Shown here: piece after piece, positions 1-10,896 of the stretch
How the letters are laid out: each line of letters begins with the position of its first letter
How positions within the stretch are numbered: position 1 is the stretch's first letter
DNA from: Warburgia ugandensis
Taxonomy: Eukaryota > Streptophyta > Magnoliopsida > Canellales > Canellaceae
DNA: 64,000 bases
NCBI GenBank assembly: GCA_035236585.1
Contig: CP141132.1
Location: 22,543,945-22,607,944 of the forward strand
Direction: 5' to 3'
Made by a program: the position numbers and the translations under genes
The notes under the pieces: model-generated
What the model saw: the letters and a program-made list of their open reading frames with translations, nothing else
Told to the model about the DNA's origin: nothing
Database searches by the model: none

Positions 1-668
1 ATAAAGCATTAAGCCATCAAAGTGAGCCACTAAGCCACATGAGAGCCATACCACATGAAGTCACATGATTGGAGGACATTTATAAGCAACTATCCTATGC
101 TAGATAGCAAATTTCAAGGGATAATTAGAAAGGAATTTGGGTAATAATCAACATGGTATGATATGCATGCATAAGTGGACTAATCAAGAGAGAAATCAAG
201 TCAAAATTCCTTATATTTTCCTCTCTTTTCTGCACTCATTTCTCTCTCTTTCCTATCCACCACATCACACATTTTAAAAGGGCGGAGTTCCATAGCACCT
301 TCCTTGAAAATTAGGGTCTCCCCCTTCTAAATTCATCCACCCAATGAACTTCACTCTCTAAATTCATTCCCCACTCTACTACCTCACTTTCCTACCTCTT
401 TCCTCCATATTGCCTATCCCTTTCCACTATCTTTTCATCTAATATTGTGAAACACCTCAAGAGAAGGAATTCCACACTCCATCCTAGTCTGGAATTCAAT
501 GCCTCCCACTTCCTTTTCTTATATTTAGAAACTCCACCTCACCCACCTTACCTTACCTTCTAATTTTCTATCTCCAATCAAACACCTAACTTTCCTACCT
601 AGTGTTCTAATTTTAAATCTTCTATTTCTTCCTAAGATGGGATCTTATAAAATAAAAGAGCAAAACTC

Positions 669-676
669 TATAAATA
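669..676 (+). promoter_or_regulatory. TATA box of LTR E0
   Basis: TATAAATA is preceded by a CT-rich stretch and followed by 'ccccat'. The same arrangement occurs about 1.5 kb before the LTR 3' end in the related copy at 36828, so I infer the Pol II start for this LTR lies about 30 bp downstream. Confidence 0.6.
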
Positions 677-1591
677 CCCCATAGAATTCCATGCCTAATT
701 CAAGTAAAGGGTTTGCTTCTAACTCCTTGAAATCAAGCACAGTAACTAAGAGGTGCTCTTAGAGCTTTGGACTTCAACATATTGGCAGCATTCCTTGTCT
801 TCCACATCTTTTCCTTTCTTTGTTTCATTGATTTTTGGACTTCAATTCCTAGTTGGTACCTTGCTTTAATTCCTTGCTTGCATTGCTTGTTTATTGCTTT
901 CTTTGTTGTTTAAGTTTCCTACACATAGTTCTTCTTTGTTCTCCTTTCACTCTTGCTTCCACTTCTCTTACTTGTCTTGCATAATTCTTCAAGATCAAAC
1001 TTATCTTTTCTATTGTAGTGACAGCTAAGAGGATCATAGCTTTGACTCTTTTTGTTTCCTGTTCATCTTTTCCTTGTTTCTCATTTAGATTTAGGACTAG
1101 TTCTTGTTGATTTCTTTCATATCTTCATGTTATTACTCTCTTAATTTCTCTTTTGGGTTTCATGTGCATGACATTAGAGATTAGTTTAAGATTGTTAGAG
1201 TGTGTTTGAGATTTTATTTAATCAAGTTTTAGGCATTAGAATAGTGCATGATTTTCAGCTTTGTTCTCTATGACATGTGCACAATGCATGTACCAAATTC
1301 CATCCAATGAAGTTTATGATTCATGCAAAGTTTCTTTTGGTTATTTCCATGCTTGAAGTTCATTAAATTATTTGTTTTGTGATTGTGTTTCATGCCTTGA
1401 ATCACATTCACTATATCAATCCATGCCTCATTTGATTTAAGTTTTATGAGCACTATATTTTTAGAATTCTATCTTTCATGATTCATGTGTAATTTGTAGT
1501 AGTCCATACACTTCGTTTGCTTAATTCCATAGGAACTCATTTAGCTCTAGTTATTTTAGTTAGATCCCATGTTAGCAAGATTTTGGATCAA

Positions 1592-1740
1592 GCATTTTAA
1601 CCATATTTCTACTCCATAAGCCATGTGCACAACTCCATGGGTCATGCGCATGGTGATTGGATGAACATGCATTTTAGCCATATTTCTACTCCATGAGACA
1701 TGTGCACAACTCCATGGGTCATGCACATGGTGATTGGATT
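1592..1740 (+). repeat. 77-bp tandem duplication inside LTR E0
   Basis: Two head-to-tail units of about 77 bp start at 1592 and 1669 ('gcattttaaccatat' and 'gcattttagccatat'). Each contains the conserved 33-bp stem-loop (1621-1653 and 1698-1730). The units differ at a handful of bases. The related LTRs have a single unit, so the duplication is private to this copy. Confidence 0.85.
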
Positions 1741-2389
1741 ATTTCCCTTTAACTGGTTTATTGTTCCTTTATTTCATGATAGTTTAGCATTACTTGATTA
1801 GTTAGTTGCATCCTAATTTGGATTTAGAAAGTTTTTGTTTAGATTTAGAAAGTTTTATTTTTAGAAAGTTTCATTTTTGGGAAGTTTCCTTAAGTAAAGC
1901 TTCATAGATTCATTCATTATATTGCATTAGTTAGTAATGTTTCTAATTCTATTCACAATCTTTATTTTTAAAAAGTTTCCTTTAGTTCATGTTTCTAATT
2001 TTATACATGTTTCCCATTCCATGTTGTTTAAATTTCTAGTTTAATCAAAACAATCATTCTTTGGCTAAGATAAGCAACTTAAATAAGATTCAATCAATAT
2101 CCAAATCTATGAGATTCCTTGTAGGATTGACCTCTCGCGTGAAAATTACTACTTTGATTCATTTGCTTGTGAGTACTTTTAAAGCTACACCACCACCCTT
2201 AATAGCTCCTGGCTCAAGTTTGAAAAGGCTGGTACAACCAATCTACCTTGAAGTTTGACACCACCATAGGTCCCCCTCTCAAAGCCCTCTTGGTCATATA
2301 GTACTTGTCTTGCTACACGACTACTATGCTTGTAAGATCTAGTCTATGAAATTCGATCGGATGATGAGATTGGTGATCATGCCACTCAA

Positions 2390-2900
2390 CTTCTTATTGA
2401 GGGAAACAAGGACAACATTAGCCTTGCCTAGGCGGTACTGTATCTTAGAGTCAAAATCCTTCAGGTGTGGCAGCAAACACCTTTGCCTCATATTAAGGTT
2501 ACTTTGAGTGAACAAGTACTTGAGGCTCTTATGATCTGTGAAAATATCAAACTTTTTCCCATATGAATAACACCACTAGATCTTCAAGGCAAAAATGACA
2601 ATGGCCAACTCCAAGTCATGTGTAGAGTAGTTTTGCTTGTGCTTCTTCAACTGCCTCAAAGCATATACAATGACTCTACCATGCAGCATGAGAACACAGC
2701 CCAGCCTCTATTTTGAGGCTTCACTATACACCACAAATCCGCCACTATTGTGTGGGAGGGACAACACCAGTGCCAAGGTAAGCCTTGCCTTTAGCTCTAT
2801 GAAGCTCCCCTTACCACTGTCAATGCAGATAAACTTTTGGTCCTTCTTAGCAAGGGCCATTGATGGTTGTGCAATCCAAGAAAATCCTCAATAAATCATT
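2390..2900 (-). pseudogene. RNase H domain relic of element H
   Basis: On the minus strand this region encodes recognisable gypsy RNase H words: [29 protein letters not shown], and a KAN-V tail that normally precedes the integrase. The family form digests the RNA strand of the RNA:DNA hybrid during reverse transcription. Here the frame changes several times, and no open frame covers the domain. It follows directly on the RT relic, as in a normal pol polyprotein. Little recognisable sequence remains after the RNase H tail, so the integrase was lost or lies outside the window. Confidence 0.8.
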
Positions 2901-3530
2901 AGTAATAGCCTACTAGACCTAGGAAACCGCACACCTCCAACACAATCTTGGTTAGCTACCAACTAGCTACTACCTCTACCTTTTGTGGATCCACTGCAAC
3001 CCCATCATTGGATATGATGTATCCAAAGAAATGCACCTAATCCAACCATAACTCGCACTTGGAGAACTTGGAATACAACTAGTGTGCTCAAGAGTGCTTA
3101 AAATAGTCCTTATGTGCTCTCTATGCTCCTCCACACTGCTTGAGTATATAAGTATATCATTGACAAACATGATCATGTACTTGTTCAGATAATCTTTAAA
3201 CACTATTCATCAATTCCATGAATGCTGTCAATGTATTTATTAACACAAATGACATCATTAGAAACTCATAGTGGTCATATCTAGTTCCAAATGCTGGTAA
3301 TATCTTGTGCTTAGGTCAACCTTAGAGAAAACCCTGGCTAACTATAACTGATAGAACAAGTCATCAATATGGGGAAGTGGGTACTTATTCTTCACTATTA
3401 CCCCATTTAATGCCCTATAATCTACGCATAAATTCTAGGGGCGATCCTTCTTCTTGACAAATAGGATTTGTGCTCCATGGTTAGACACTGGGATGTATGA
3501 GATCCTAATTTAGTAACTCTTGTAATTATA
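2900..3530 (-). pseudogene. Reverse transcriptase relic of element H
   Basis: Minus-strand translation shows the chromovirus RT signposts in order: VDYRALN (near 3405-3425), [18 protein letters not shown], then the palm motif and EEHREHI. The catalytic YVDD box reads FVND at 3157-3168, so the first catalytic aspartate is asparagine. Several stops and a frameshift occur between the fingers and the palm. The longest open piece (3203-2976) covers only the palm and connection. It is dead as an enzyme, but the family assignment to Ty3/gypsy is firm. Confidence 0.85.
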
Positions 3531-4140
3531 GCTTCAGCTCCTTAAAGCTTTGCCAAAACCATGAGATAGGGAGCCTTGAAGATATGAGCCACTCTAGCAA
3601 TAACTCAGTGGTGAACTCCTTCTCCCTCCTAGGTGGTAACCTTGAAAAATCATCTAGGAACACATCCCCAAAATCATCAATGTGTGGCATTTGCTCCTCC
3701 TGTGCCTCCACATAAGCTAAATAAGCTTGGCACCTACAAAATAAAAGATGCATTGCCCTACTCGTTGAGATGATACTCACAACCACAACATCCAATCTCC
3801 CATGAAAACATAATGAATAGTCATCTATGGCATACAGTGTGACCTGCTACTTCCTATAGTCAGCTAGATCTCCATGGTCAATGAACCAATCCATGCCCAA
3901 AGTAATATTAAAGTATGTCATGTCCAACATAATGAGGGTTGCACTCATCCTTTTATTTGAAATAACCAATAGGTACATCTTAGACAAACTCCCATACTAT
4001 CACTGGTTCCCCTACTGGCATGTTGACCTCTAATAGGAATCTCAATCTACTCTAAGGAACATCTAAGCATGTAGCAAAACTATGCAAGATGAAAGAATGG
4101 GTGGATTCAAGATCAATAAGCACATATGCAAATCTATCAC
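3530..4140 (-). pseudogene. Aspartic protease and protease-RT linker relic of element H
   Basis: The minus strand at about 4131-4105 reads DLESTHSFI, aligned with the family motif D-S-G-A-T-H-S-F-I. The active-site DSG has become DLE, so the protease cannot work. Downstream, an open stretch at 3795-3526 contains FGDVFLDDFSRLPPRRE, matching the linker before RT (F-P-D-V-F, G-L-P-P-x-R-E). In-frame stops separate the two. In the intact family this enzyme cuts the gag-pol polyprotein inside the virus-like particle. Confidence 0.7.
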
Positions 4141-5218
4141 TACAAGAAGAGTACCTTCCACAACAGTGCTAGATGCACAAGCTTGGTCGGTGGTAAGATT
4201 GAACACTCGCCCTTGACTCCTAGGTGCTTGGTCCTGATGAGGTGCTTGATCTCATCCTTAATCTCATCAAGGCTGTCCCACTCTATTGGCTTTGGGACAA
4301 GATTATACCATGTGGCTTGGTTGGCCACAAGTAAAGCATCGACCTCATCCAAAATAGAGTTGGTCTAATGATGATGCCGATACCTCCGGCACACCCCTTC
4401 TATCAGTATCTTTGCCCCTGACCTGACCTTACGGTCGTCAAATAGGCTATGCAACTGTCCTCCTAGGAAAAATCTATTCTTTTTGAGTCCTTCCGACAAT
4501 GGCTTTGGGCCACCAAATCTGCCCATGGCTCCGTTAGGATCCCTCAAGTTGTGCTCCAAAATAGATGCTAGTTCCACAGCTTGAGCTGCAGTGGTGGTTG
4601 GAAAGTTAATATCTAGCATTTCAGTCAAAGTACAGCACTTTCGCAAAACTTTTGGGTTGCCATCTGCTCTAAAGAACACTCCTCTTACACAAACCTCTGT
4701 AGTTGAGCAAACTCCACCTCATAATGTGCCATTGTCTTCATGCCCTGCACAAGTGTCATGAAGTCTACCTCCATCTTCTCCTGAAGATGTGGGGTGAGAA
4801 ATCTATCTATAAAGATGACATTGAAGTCATCCCAAGCAATTACTTACCACCCTCAAAGAAACTCCTTCTAATAGTCAGCCACCACCTTGTTATGTTGTTT
4901 GTCAAAACGAAAGTGACCACTATGACTCGATAATCCTCCAACATACAATCACCTCAAAGATCCTTTCTACATTGAACAGCCAAGTATATGTTGCCTCTGA
5001 ACCATCTCTACCAAAGAACTTTGAAGCAATCCTCCTAAATCTCTCGAGAAGGTTGTCCACTAGGGGAAGTCCCTATCCCTTTAAATCCACTGCCTTATCT
5101 ACACTTGATGTTCCATCTAAGGCTTGCAACCTCTGTGTCATTCTCTGAAGTAAGAGATTGGTGACCTCATCAGTTGGGTCACCCCAGGCTCAATTGTTGC
5201 CCTTGGCCCCCCCTCTAT
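4140..5218 (-). pseudogene. gag relic of element H (main part)
   Basis: It lies between the protease relic and the interrupting LTR C1, where gypsy gag belongs. Minus-strand frames contain fragments in gag style, such as LPLVDNLLERFRRIASKFF near 5070-5010 and TWLFNVERIF just after, which resemble the plant gag capsid region. An open stretch at 4679-4365 (104 codons) has no motif I can name. I did not find a convincing CCHC zinc knuckle. The assignment is based mostly on position. The N-terminal part continues at 9518-9712 on the other side of C1. Confidence 0.6.
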
Positions 5219-5609
5219 TGTGACAAGCTGGGTTTTTAAAACACATTTTCATAAATATTTGGAAAGGTAGGACCTTGAATTTGAAAATTTTTAAAAATAC
5301 AAACAGTGAAAACATATTTTCCTTGAAATTGATTTGTCAAAAACTCAAGTGCCACCTCAAATTACTTATCATACATAGATTTTTGTATAAAATAAATTTT
5401 ATATTGAATATTAATAGAAATACTTTTATTAAAATCAGGATCGATCCAATGGTTCACATACATAGCCCCGGTAGTCATTACATACCTTGTCCAAATATTA
5501 CAATCCAAATTACAAAAAAATCAATACAATTCCTTAGAGTAAATACCCTGAGCCGTAGTTCGGTGATGATTATCCACAAGTTTGAGCTTTCAATCTTCCT
5601 TAACTATAT

Positions 5610-5649
5610 CTGAGATATTGTATACATTCAAACATTTACAATATCTCAG
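5610..5649 (-). repeat. Hairpin in LTR C1
   Basis: The arms CTGAGATATTGTATA (5610-5624) and TTTACAATATCTCAG (5635-5649) pair at 14 of 15 positions around a 10-base loop. The same hairpin is present in C2 at 10627-10662 with the same loop 'cattcaaaca', and both are followed by 'aagctatgcttggtagggg'. It lies 391 bp from the LTR 3' end. Confidence 0.9.
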
Positions 5650-8600
5650 TAAGCTATGCTTGGTAGGGGATTTAAGAAATATATTCAATATATCTCAAAA
5701 TCAATAGTTCATTATATCCATGATATAAATCAATTTATACAATTGGATAACCATTTTAACCTTCACTCATTATATGAATTATATGTATATATTACATATA
5801 AATAAAACCACTGAAAATCATGAATATAGTCAATATCATCAATAATATCTCATTTCCAAATTGATTTCAATATTAACACTAGGCGTTAATATATAATCAT
5901 ATTGTATTGGGAATCATCCTCGAATACAACATCAATAATCACTTTTACCAGGCATCTCATTATGTCATAAAGTAAGGCATCTCATCATGCCATAATTAAT
6001 TGCATTATAATGCAAAATATCAAAGCACTACCATGCTTGAAGTCTCAATTCGTACAGCGTGCTTGAATAACTACATAATACTCCACTGATACCATGGTGG
6101 AAAATACAAATCCAAGTTCGTATGGGGAAACCATGGCTATCACAGTGGCGCCCTTCCCATAATTGTCCCACTTGACATTTTGCCTCTCTTTGGGCATGGT
6201 ATCATCATCATAATCAGTTTTGGAGAGCGGGTGGCCAAACCCTCATAACTCTCCTAGCATTGGCATCCCCAAGCATAACCCTGTCTTAAAACAAAACCAT
6301 AAGCCTCCATGCTTGTATGGAAAATATTATTTCATACTTACAGGCTGTGTCTAGTTATAATAGGATATACCTATAACTTATTTCCTTAAGATTTGGGGGT
6401 CCAACTTATATAGTTCAAATCTTCCCATTCTACCCATTAAGTAATTTCATAATTACTTAATCAATCTCTTTGTATTCATTTCAACATCATTTGTTGTCTT
6501 AAGTAATTTCATAATTACTTAATCAATTCCTTTGTATTCATTTCAGCATCATTTGTTGATTCATAACAATTCCAAGGCAATTATAATCAAAACTCATTTA
6601 TCAGGATAATATCATGTGTAAAATACATGTATCTTATATATTGAATATATTTTTAAGTTCCACCTACCTTTATTTTAAACCATCCATCTTCTCATTGATC
6701 TTGATCATCACATCCTTCATGTTTCTGTCAAATCATATGTATACAGTCATTCCTCAACTCATTTATACTTCCTAATTTTTCTTTTCATCATCCTTACATA
6801 GGATGATTTGGATCTTGTTCCTTGGATCATATTGATCAAAAGTCTAACCTATTGATCTATATCTAAATCTAATATTTATACTAATTCAAAACATACATAC
6901 AATATTATGATTCTTATTATTCTTGATCATTCAAGATCTCCTTATGGATCTTGTTTGATCTTTGATTATCTTAATTACCATTTTTATTAGGATTAGATAG
7001 TATACTATCCTTTTAAGATCTTATTATTATTCAACCAGTTAATGTCTTATTGGTTAAAGATAGTTTATTTCTTTCCTAACACTAGACAGCTCCTTCTTAT
7101 TTCAGAATTGACTAAGTCTTACCAATTAAAAGCTGCTTAGAAAGTGGTTAATTTAATCCTCATGTAAGGAGCCATTTAGACCTCACACACATTGTCAAAA
7201 GGCGGGGGAAGAGCGAGGCTCTATTAGAGAATCCCCTTAACCACTATGTTTAACATTTACTGAGGTGACCTTAACTCAACCTTCATAAGGTTCCTATGAG
7301 CATTAAACCCTAAGTACTCTTGCTATTTGATTTTAATTAATTCTATAAATATTTAAAATGCCATTCATGGGATTTATTATTCTCCAAATTTGGGCCAAGG
7401 AAATGATATTTCTTATCTTGTCCTACTAACTATAGCCCTTACTATTATTAAGTCCATGTCCATATTCATTGTAAATGTTCATCGATATCTATTTTCATTT
7501 AATTACATTTTTCATTTAATTTAATAACATGAACAATTAAAGCATAAATAAATAAATCTAATAATTAAATCTAGTAAGCAAATAAAAGAAAATTTACAAT
7601 AGAATTTAATGATTCACATGCTCATTTGAATACATCATATTTATTCATTTTGATCAAATGATCATATTTTGATTTCTATTCATTTTTCATCTCATTAAGG
7701 GTTTAGATCTTGATCTTTCGTTTTTATTTAGATCTATCACATTCTCTTAATGTGATATCATCACTAGATCATTGATGCATCTCATCATATGATCTGATTT
7801 TTCTTGATCCAACTGATCAAGAAGATCTTAAGTCAATTTATCCAAATCAAGGGCATAGATTTCAATCTATCCCAAATTAGCCACATCAGGCCATTCATTT
7901 CTCATGATCTTATCATTATATCATTATCCATACTATTTTATAGTTTCTGATTATGCTTGATTAGTCAGATCAAGTAAATCCATGATCATTTTTTAAGATT
8001 TCCCTTCCATTAACGTTAACTTTTTTAATTCATCGAAGATCAGTGACATCTAACTCTTGATTGCATGTTTTCTTATCACTAGATCACTGATGGATTAGAA
8101 ATCCAAGGTCTGATCATGTTAGATTTGATTGATCTTGGGAATTAGTACCTCATTTTGTAATTTATAGATTTTTATAGTGAATAAAATATAAATTTTATAT
8201 TTTCATTAGATTCTACTCTTTACCATAAATCCATAGCTTCTTTTCAATCTTGATTTGGAGTTAAAATGAGCTTGGAATTGCATTTTTAAGATTCCATATC
8301 AAAACAAGGGCCCATATTCAATATGGGTCCATGATCGATGGATCAATTAGCGGTCCGCCCTTGCTGTGTTCCACCAGTGATAGCTGATGGTACAGGGAGG
8401 GTGACCTGGGATAGCAGAGATGGTCCGATCTGAATAATTCACCATCTCAGATTTCATCTTGTAGGGTCTTTGGACACTATGAATCTATCCAACGGCTCAA
8501 AAACTCCAAACAATTATGTTTTACTAGAGTTTTCAAGCTTGATCACTGGTACTAGATTCTTTGGAGAAATCTTGTTGAAAAATTCAGTCTAATGATCTCC

Positions 8601-8935
8601 TTACCTTAAAAACTACCGGAATAGTTAAAGAGGATGAGGAACCTACTTGAAGTATCCAGAATTGAAGAATCAAGCCAGAAAAAGAGATCCACGCCAAAAA
8701 ATATACATTCGCCAAACTTACTAATTTTTTTTTTTTTGTGATTTCACTAGTGAATATGCCTCTGATCATCGTTAAATCATAAGGCTTTTGAAGATGGTGA
8801 AATTTCCAACAAGATGAACGATTTAGATATGGATTTCAATGGTTGAAAATGGATGCCTAATTGAATTAGGGTTTTCAAGCAAAAAACCCTATTCCGTAGA
8901 GGACGACGCATCTATGGACGAGCCCGACAGCCCAT

Positions 8936-8951
8936 GAGGGAATATTCCCTC
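8936..8951. repeat. Perfect 16-bp palindrome in LTR C1
   Basis: GAGGGAATATTCCCTC is a perfect palindrome. It sits in the GC-richer stretch 8890-8980, about 130 bp downstream of the minus-strand TATA box. I do not see it in C2. Confidence 0.85.
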
Positions 8952-9076
8952 TGGTGCGTCCACAGACGTGCTTTGCGACTATAAAGGGAAGAGAGAGAAA
9001 AAGAAGGAAAAAGAGAGGGAGAGGGAGAGGGGCAGAGTCTAGGGAGTTTGTGCAATTTCGTGCAATGGTGGGAGGG

Positions 9077-9087
9077 GTATTTATAGG
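9077..9087 (-). promoter_or_regulatory. TATA box of LTR C1
   Basis: The minus strand reads CCTATAAATAC, with a GA/CT-rich 5' leader-like stretch (9000-9040) just downstream. Both B and F carry a similar box ahead of a comparable GC-richer leader. Confidence 0.6.
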
Positions 9088-9517
9088 GCTAGTTTTGCAT
9101 TATTTTAATTAAAATTTTAATTGTTTTAATTTTAAATGATTTTTCACTTTTCTTGTAAAATTAAAAGCATATTCCTCATCATGTTTATTCTTCATCATTG
9201 ATATTCCCTAAGCTAGTTGTCTGCCAGCTCACCCAACTTTTGTGGACCACACACAAGTGAAATGACCATTTTACCCTTATGGGTAAATGTAAATTCACAA
9301 AAATTACGAAAAGTAGGGATTTTTTTACCCAAGCTCAAATTTCAACATGCTTATAGTCATTTTAACTAGTTTCCCATGAATGATTCCAAATATCCATGTT
9401 TGAAGACCTAATTCTTTTTCTAAAAATTAATATTATATTAAATATGATATTTCAGCTCGATTTTTGTGAAAATTCCAATTAATTCCAAATAATTCTAGAA
9501 AAATTGGGGTTGTCACA

Positions 9518-9712
9518 TCTATGGCCTGCGCATCTAGTGGTGATGGCAAGCCAGCACTACATCTCCTTGAGGCATCTATAAACAACCAAGATTCTAATAA
9601 GACTTCTTTCTTAATTGTTATAACTAAGATCTCCACCTAAGTCTATGACTTAATCCTCCTAATTCTTGACACATTGATCTTCAATGACTCTAATTGGGAT
9701 TAGTATGGAATA
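9518..9712 (-). pseudogene. gag N-terminal part and leader of element H
   Basis: This short stretch lies between the right edge of C1 and the primer-binding site, so it must be the 5' untranslated leader and start of gag in element H. It joins the block ending at 5218 once C1 and one TCTAT are removed. I see no clear start codon in frame with the rest, and no motif. Confidence 0.5.
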
Positions 9713-9728
9713 TACTCTGATACCAAAA
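9713..9728 (-). other. Primer-binding site, initiator-Met tRNA type (element H)
   Basis: The minus strand reads TTTTGGTATCAGAGTA; the core TGGTATCAGAG is the complement of the 3' end of plant initiator tRNA-Met. It sits two bases inside the LTR end at 9731, the normal spacing. This fixes both the polarity and the 5' LTR boundary of element H. Confidence 0.9.
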
Positions 9729-9730
9729 TA

Positions 9731-10245
9731 TGTAACATCCTGGGTTTTACAAATATTTATCAATATTCATTTAGAAAGTTGCAAAATATTCCTTGTCTTA
9801 GAAAATAGGATTAGAGTGATAATATATAAGTAATTTTGGAAATTCATTGACTTCCTTCCAAGTGTTATGGTAAAATCTCCACATATATGTAAAATAATAG
9901 TCTTCTAACCTAAGAATGGTTAGAGATACATGTCAAAATAACCCATGCTATCACAAATAAAGTCACATATGCCATTCAAATAAGTATAACACTCTGTAGA
10001 TACAATCATCCCATGTGTCAACAAAAATTAAATTATAAGCAGTCCCAAAATGAAATACTAGCCCTGGATTCTATCAAAATGACTACATCAAAAACATTCT
10101 CATCTCACATCTAAGCTGAAATAAGTACTTTTTCCTTCCTTGGGTTCCTCACACTCGAGCTACCCAATGTGTCACCTAAAATTTTGGTTGTAGGGGGTGA
10201 GCAAAACAACTTCTCACAATAGAAAGAAAAACTAATGGAAGCTAG
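9731..10245 (-). mobile_element. 5' LTR of element H, first piece
   Basis: It begins (minus-strand 3' end) with TGTAACATCCTGGG, directly next to the Met-type primer site, and runs until LTR C2 interrupts it at 10246. It continues at 18705-19100 and again after 26855. There is no coding capacity. Confidence 0.8.
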
Positions 10246-10626
10246 TGTAGCGACTTGGGTTTTTAAAATACATTTTAGTTGTTTATTTTCAAATGGGGGT
10301 CAACCAATTTTGCAAACATTTTGAAAACTTAAGTAGCGAAAAAAAAAATTCTTTGAAATTCTTTTTAGAAAACTTGAATGCCACATTTCACTCACATATA
10401 CATACATAATTTTGTATACAACATATGCTTCCAAAGAAACTCATTTTATTAAAATTGCAAGATTGATCTAGTGGTTCACATACACAACCCCTTTATTACA
10501 TCTTATGTCCAAAATACACAAATCAAAATACAATCTAATCCTTTCCACAATAGTACATAGTCTTGATCAACAGTGTGGTCTTCGTCTTCGCATGTCGTAT
10601 CCCTCCATTCTTTTCTTTCTGTATAT

Positions 10627-10662
10627 GAGATATTGTAAACATTCAAACATTTACAATATCTC
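10627..10662 (-). repeat. Hairpin in LTR C2
   Basis: GAGATATTGTAAA (10627-10639) and TTTACAATATCTC (10650-10662) are perfect 13-bp inverted arms around a 10-base loop. It is the counterpart of the C1 hairpin and lies 381 bp from the LTR 3' end. Confidence 0.92.
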
Positions 10663-10859
10663 AACAAGCTATGCTTGGTAGGGGATTTAAGAACATATAG
10701 AGTCATATAATTCAAAAGTATAGTATTCATAATCATCATATTCCATATGAATCACATAATTCAATTTCCATGAAGCATACCATATATGATCATTCTATCA
10801 TATAATTTATCATGTAACATCTACTATGATAATTCCAAACCACTCACCACTATATCTTA

Positions 10860-10860
<1 letters not shown>

Positions 10861-10895
<35 letters not shown>

Positions 10896-10896
10896 C
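10861..10896. repeat. (GT)n(AT)n microsatellite
   Basis: Nine GT units are followed directly by about nine AT units within LTR C2. C1 has AT-rich sequence ('atatgtatatattacatata') at the same place but no GT run, so the expansion is recent or private. Confidence 0.95.

Larger units (their letters stand above)
1..2190 (+). mobile_element. Athila-like gypsy LTR, 3' portion (E0)
   Basis: This is non-coding LTR sequence whose 5' part lies outside the window. It follows the same order of landmarks as the LTRs at 19101-26850 and 35664-38426: a block rich in repeated 'aagcca' words, a pyrimidine-rich stretch, a TATA box at 669-676, a CCATGTGCAC stem-loop near 1621, then a T-rich tail with many 'agaaagttt' words, ending in 'gtgagtacttttaaagctaca'-like sequence. 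After about 2190 the sequence switches to minus-strand gypsy pol. The exact right end is uncertain by a few bases, and no target duplication can be tested because the left end is missing. No ORF here is believable as a gene. Confidence 0.75.
5219..9517 (-). mobile_element. Solo LTR C1 with TCTAT target duplication
   Basis: On the minus strand it starts TGTGACAACCCCAATTTTT and ends AGCTTGTCACA. It is flanked by an exact 5-bp repeat TCTAT (5214-5218 and 9518-9522) and interrupts gag of element H. At 4299 bp it is a very long LTR with no coding sequence inside. A TATA box lies at 9077-9087 and a strong hairpin at 5610-5649. It is homologous to C2 (10246-18704). Terminal 8-bp inverted repeats (TGTGACAA/TTGTCACA) are perfect. 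The 6680-8160 part is extremely rich in GATC. The superfamily is inferred to be Ty3/gypsy from the termini only. Confidence 0.88.
2193..9730 (-). mobile_element. Degenerate Ty3/gypsy (chromovirus-like) internal region (H), split by C1
   Basis: Read on the minus strand, the order is primer site (9713-9728), gag (9712-9518, then 5218 to about 4140), protease, RT and RNase H (to about 2390). This is the usual gypsy order. The primer site pairs with initiator-Met tRNA, as in plant chromoviruses. The integrase and 3' LTR are missing from the window, because the element is cut at about 2193 by LTR E0 and the rest may lie to the left. Every domain has stops or frameshifts. The sequence is continuous once the C1 LTR and one copy of TCTAT are removed. 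Confidence 0.8.

Noticed and set aside
5275-5613. 112-codon ORF in C1
   Set aside because: It lies within a solo LTR, is AT-driven, and is broken at the same place in C2.
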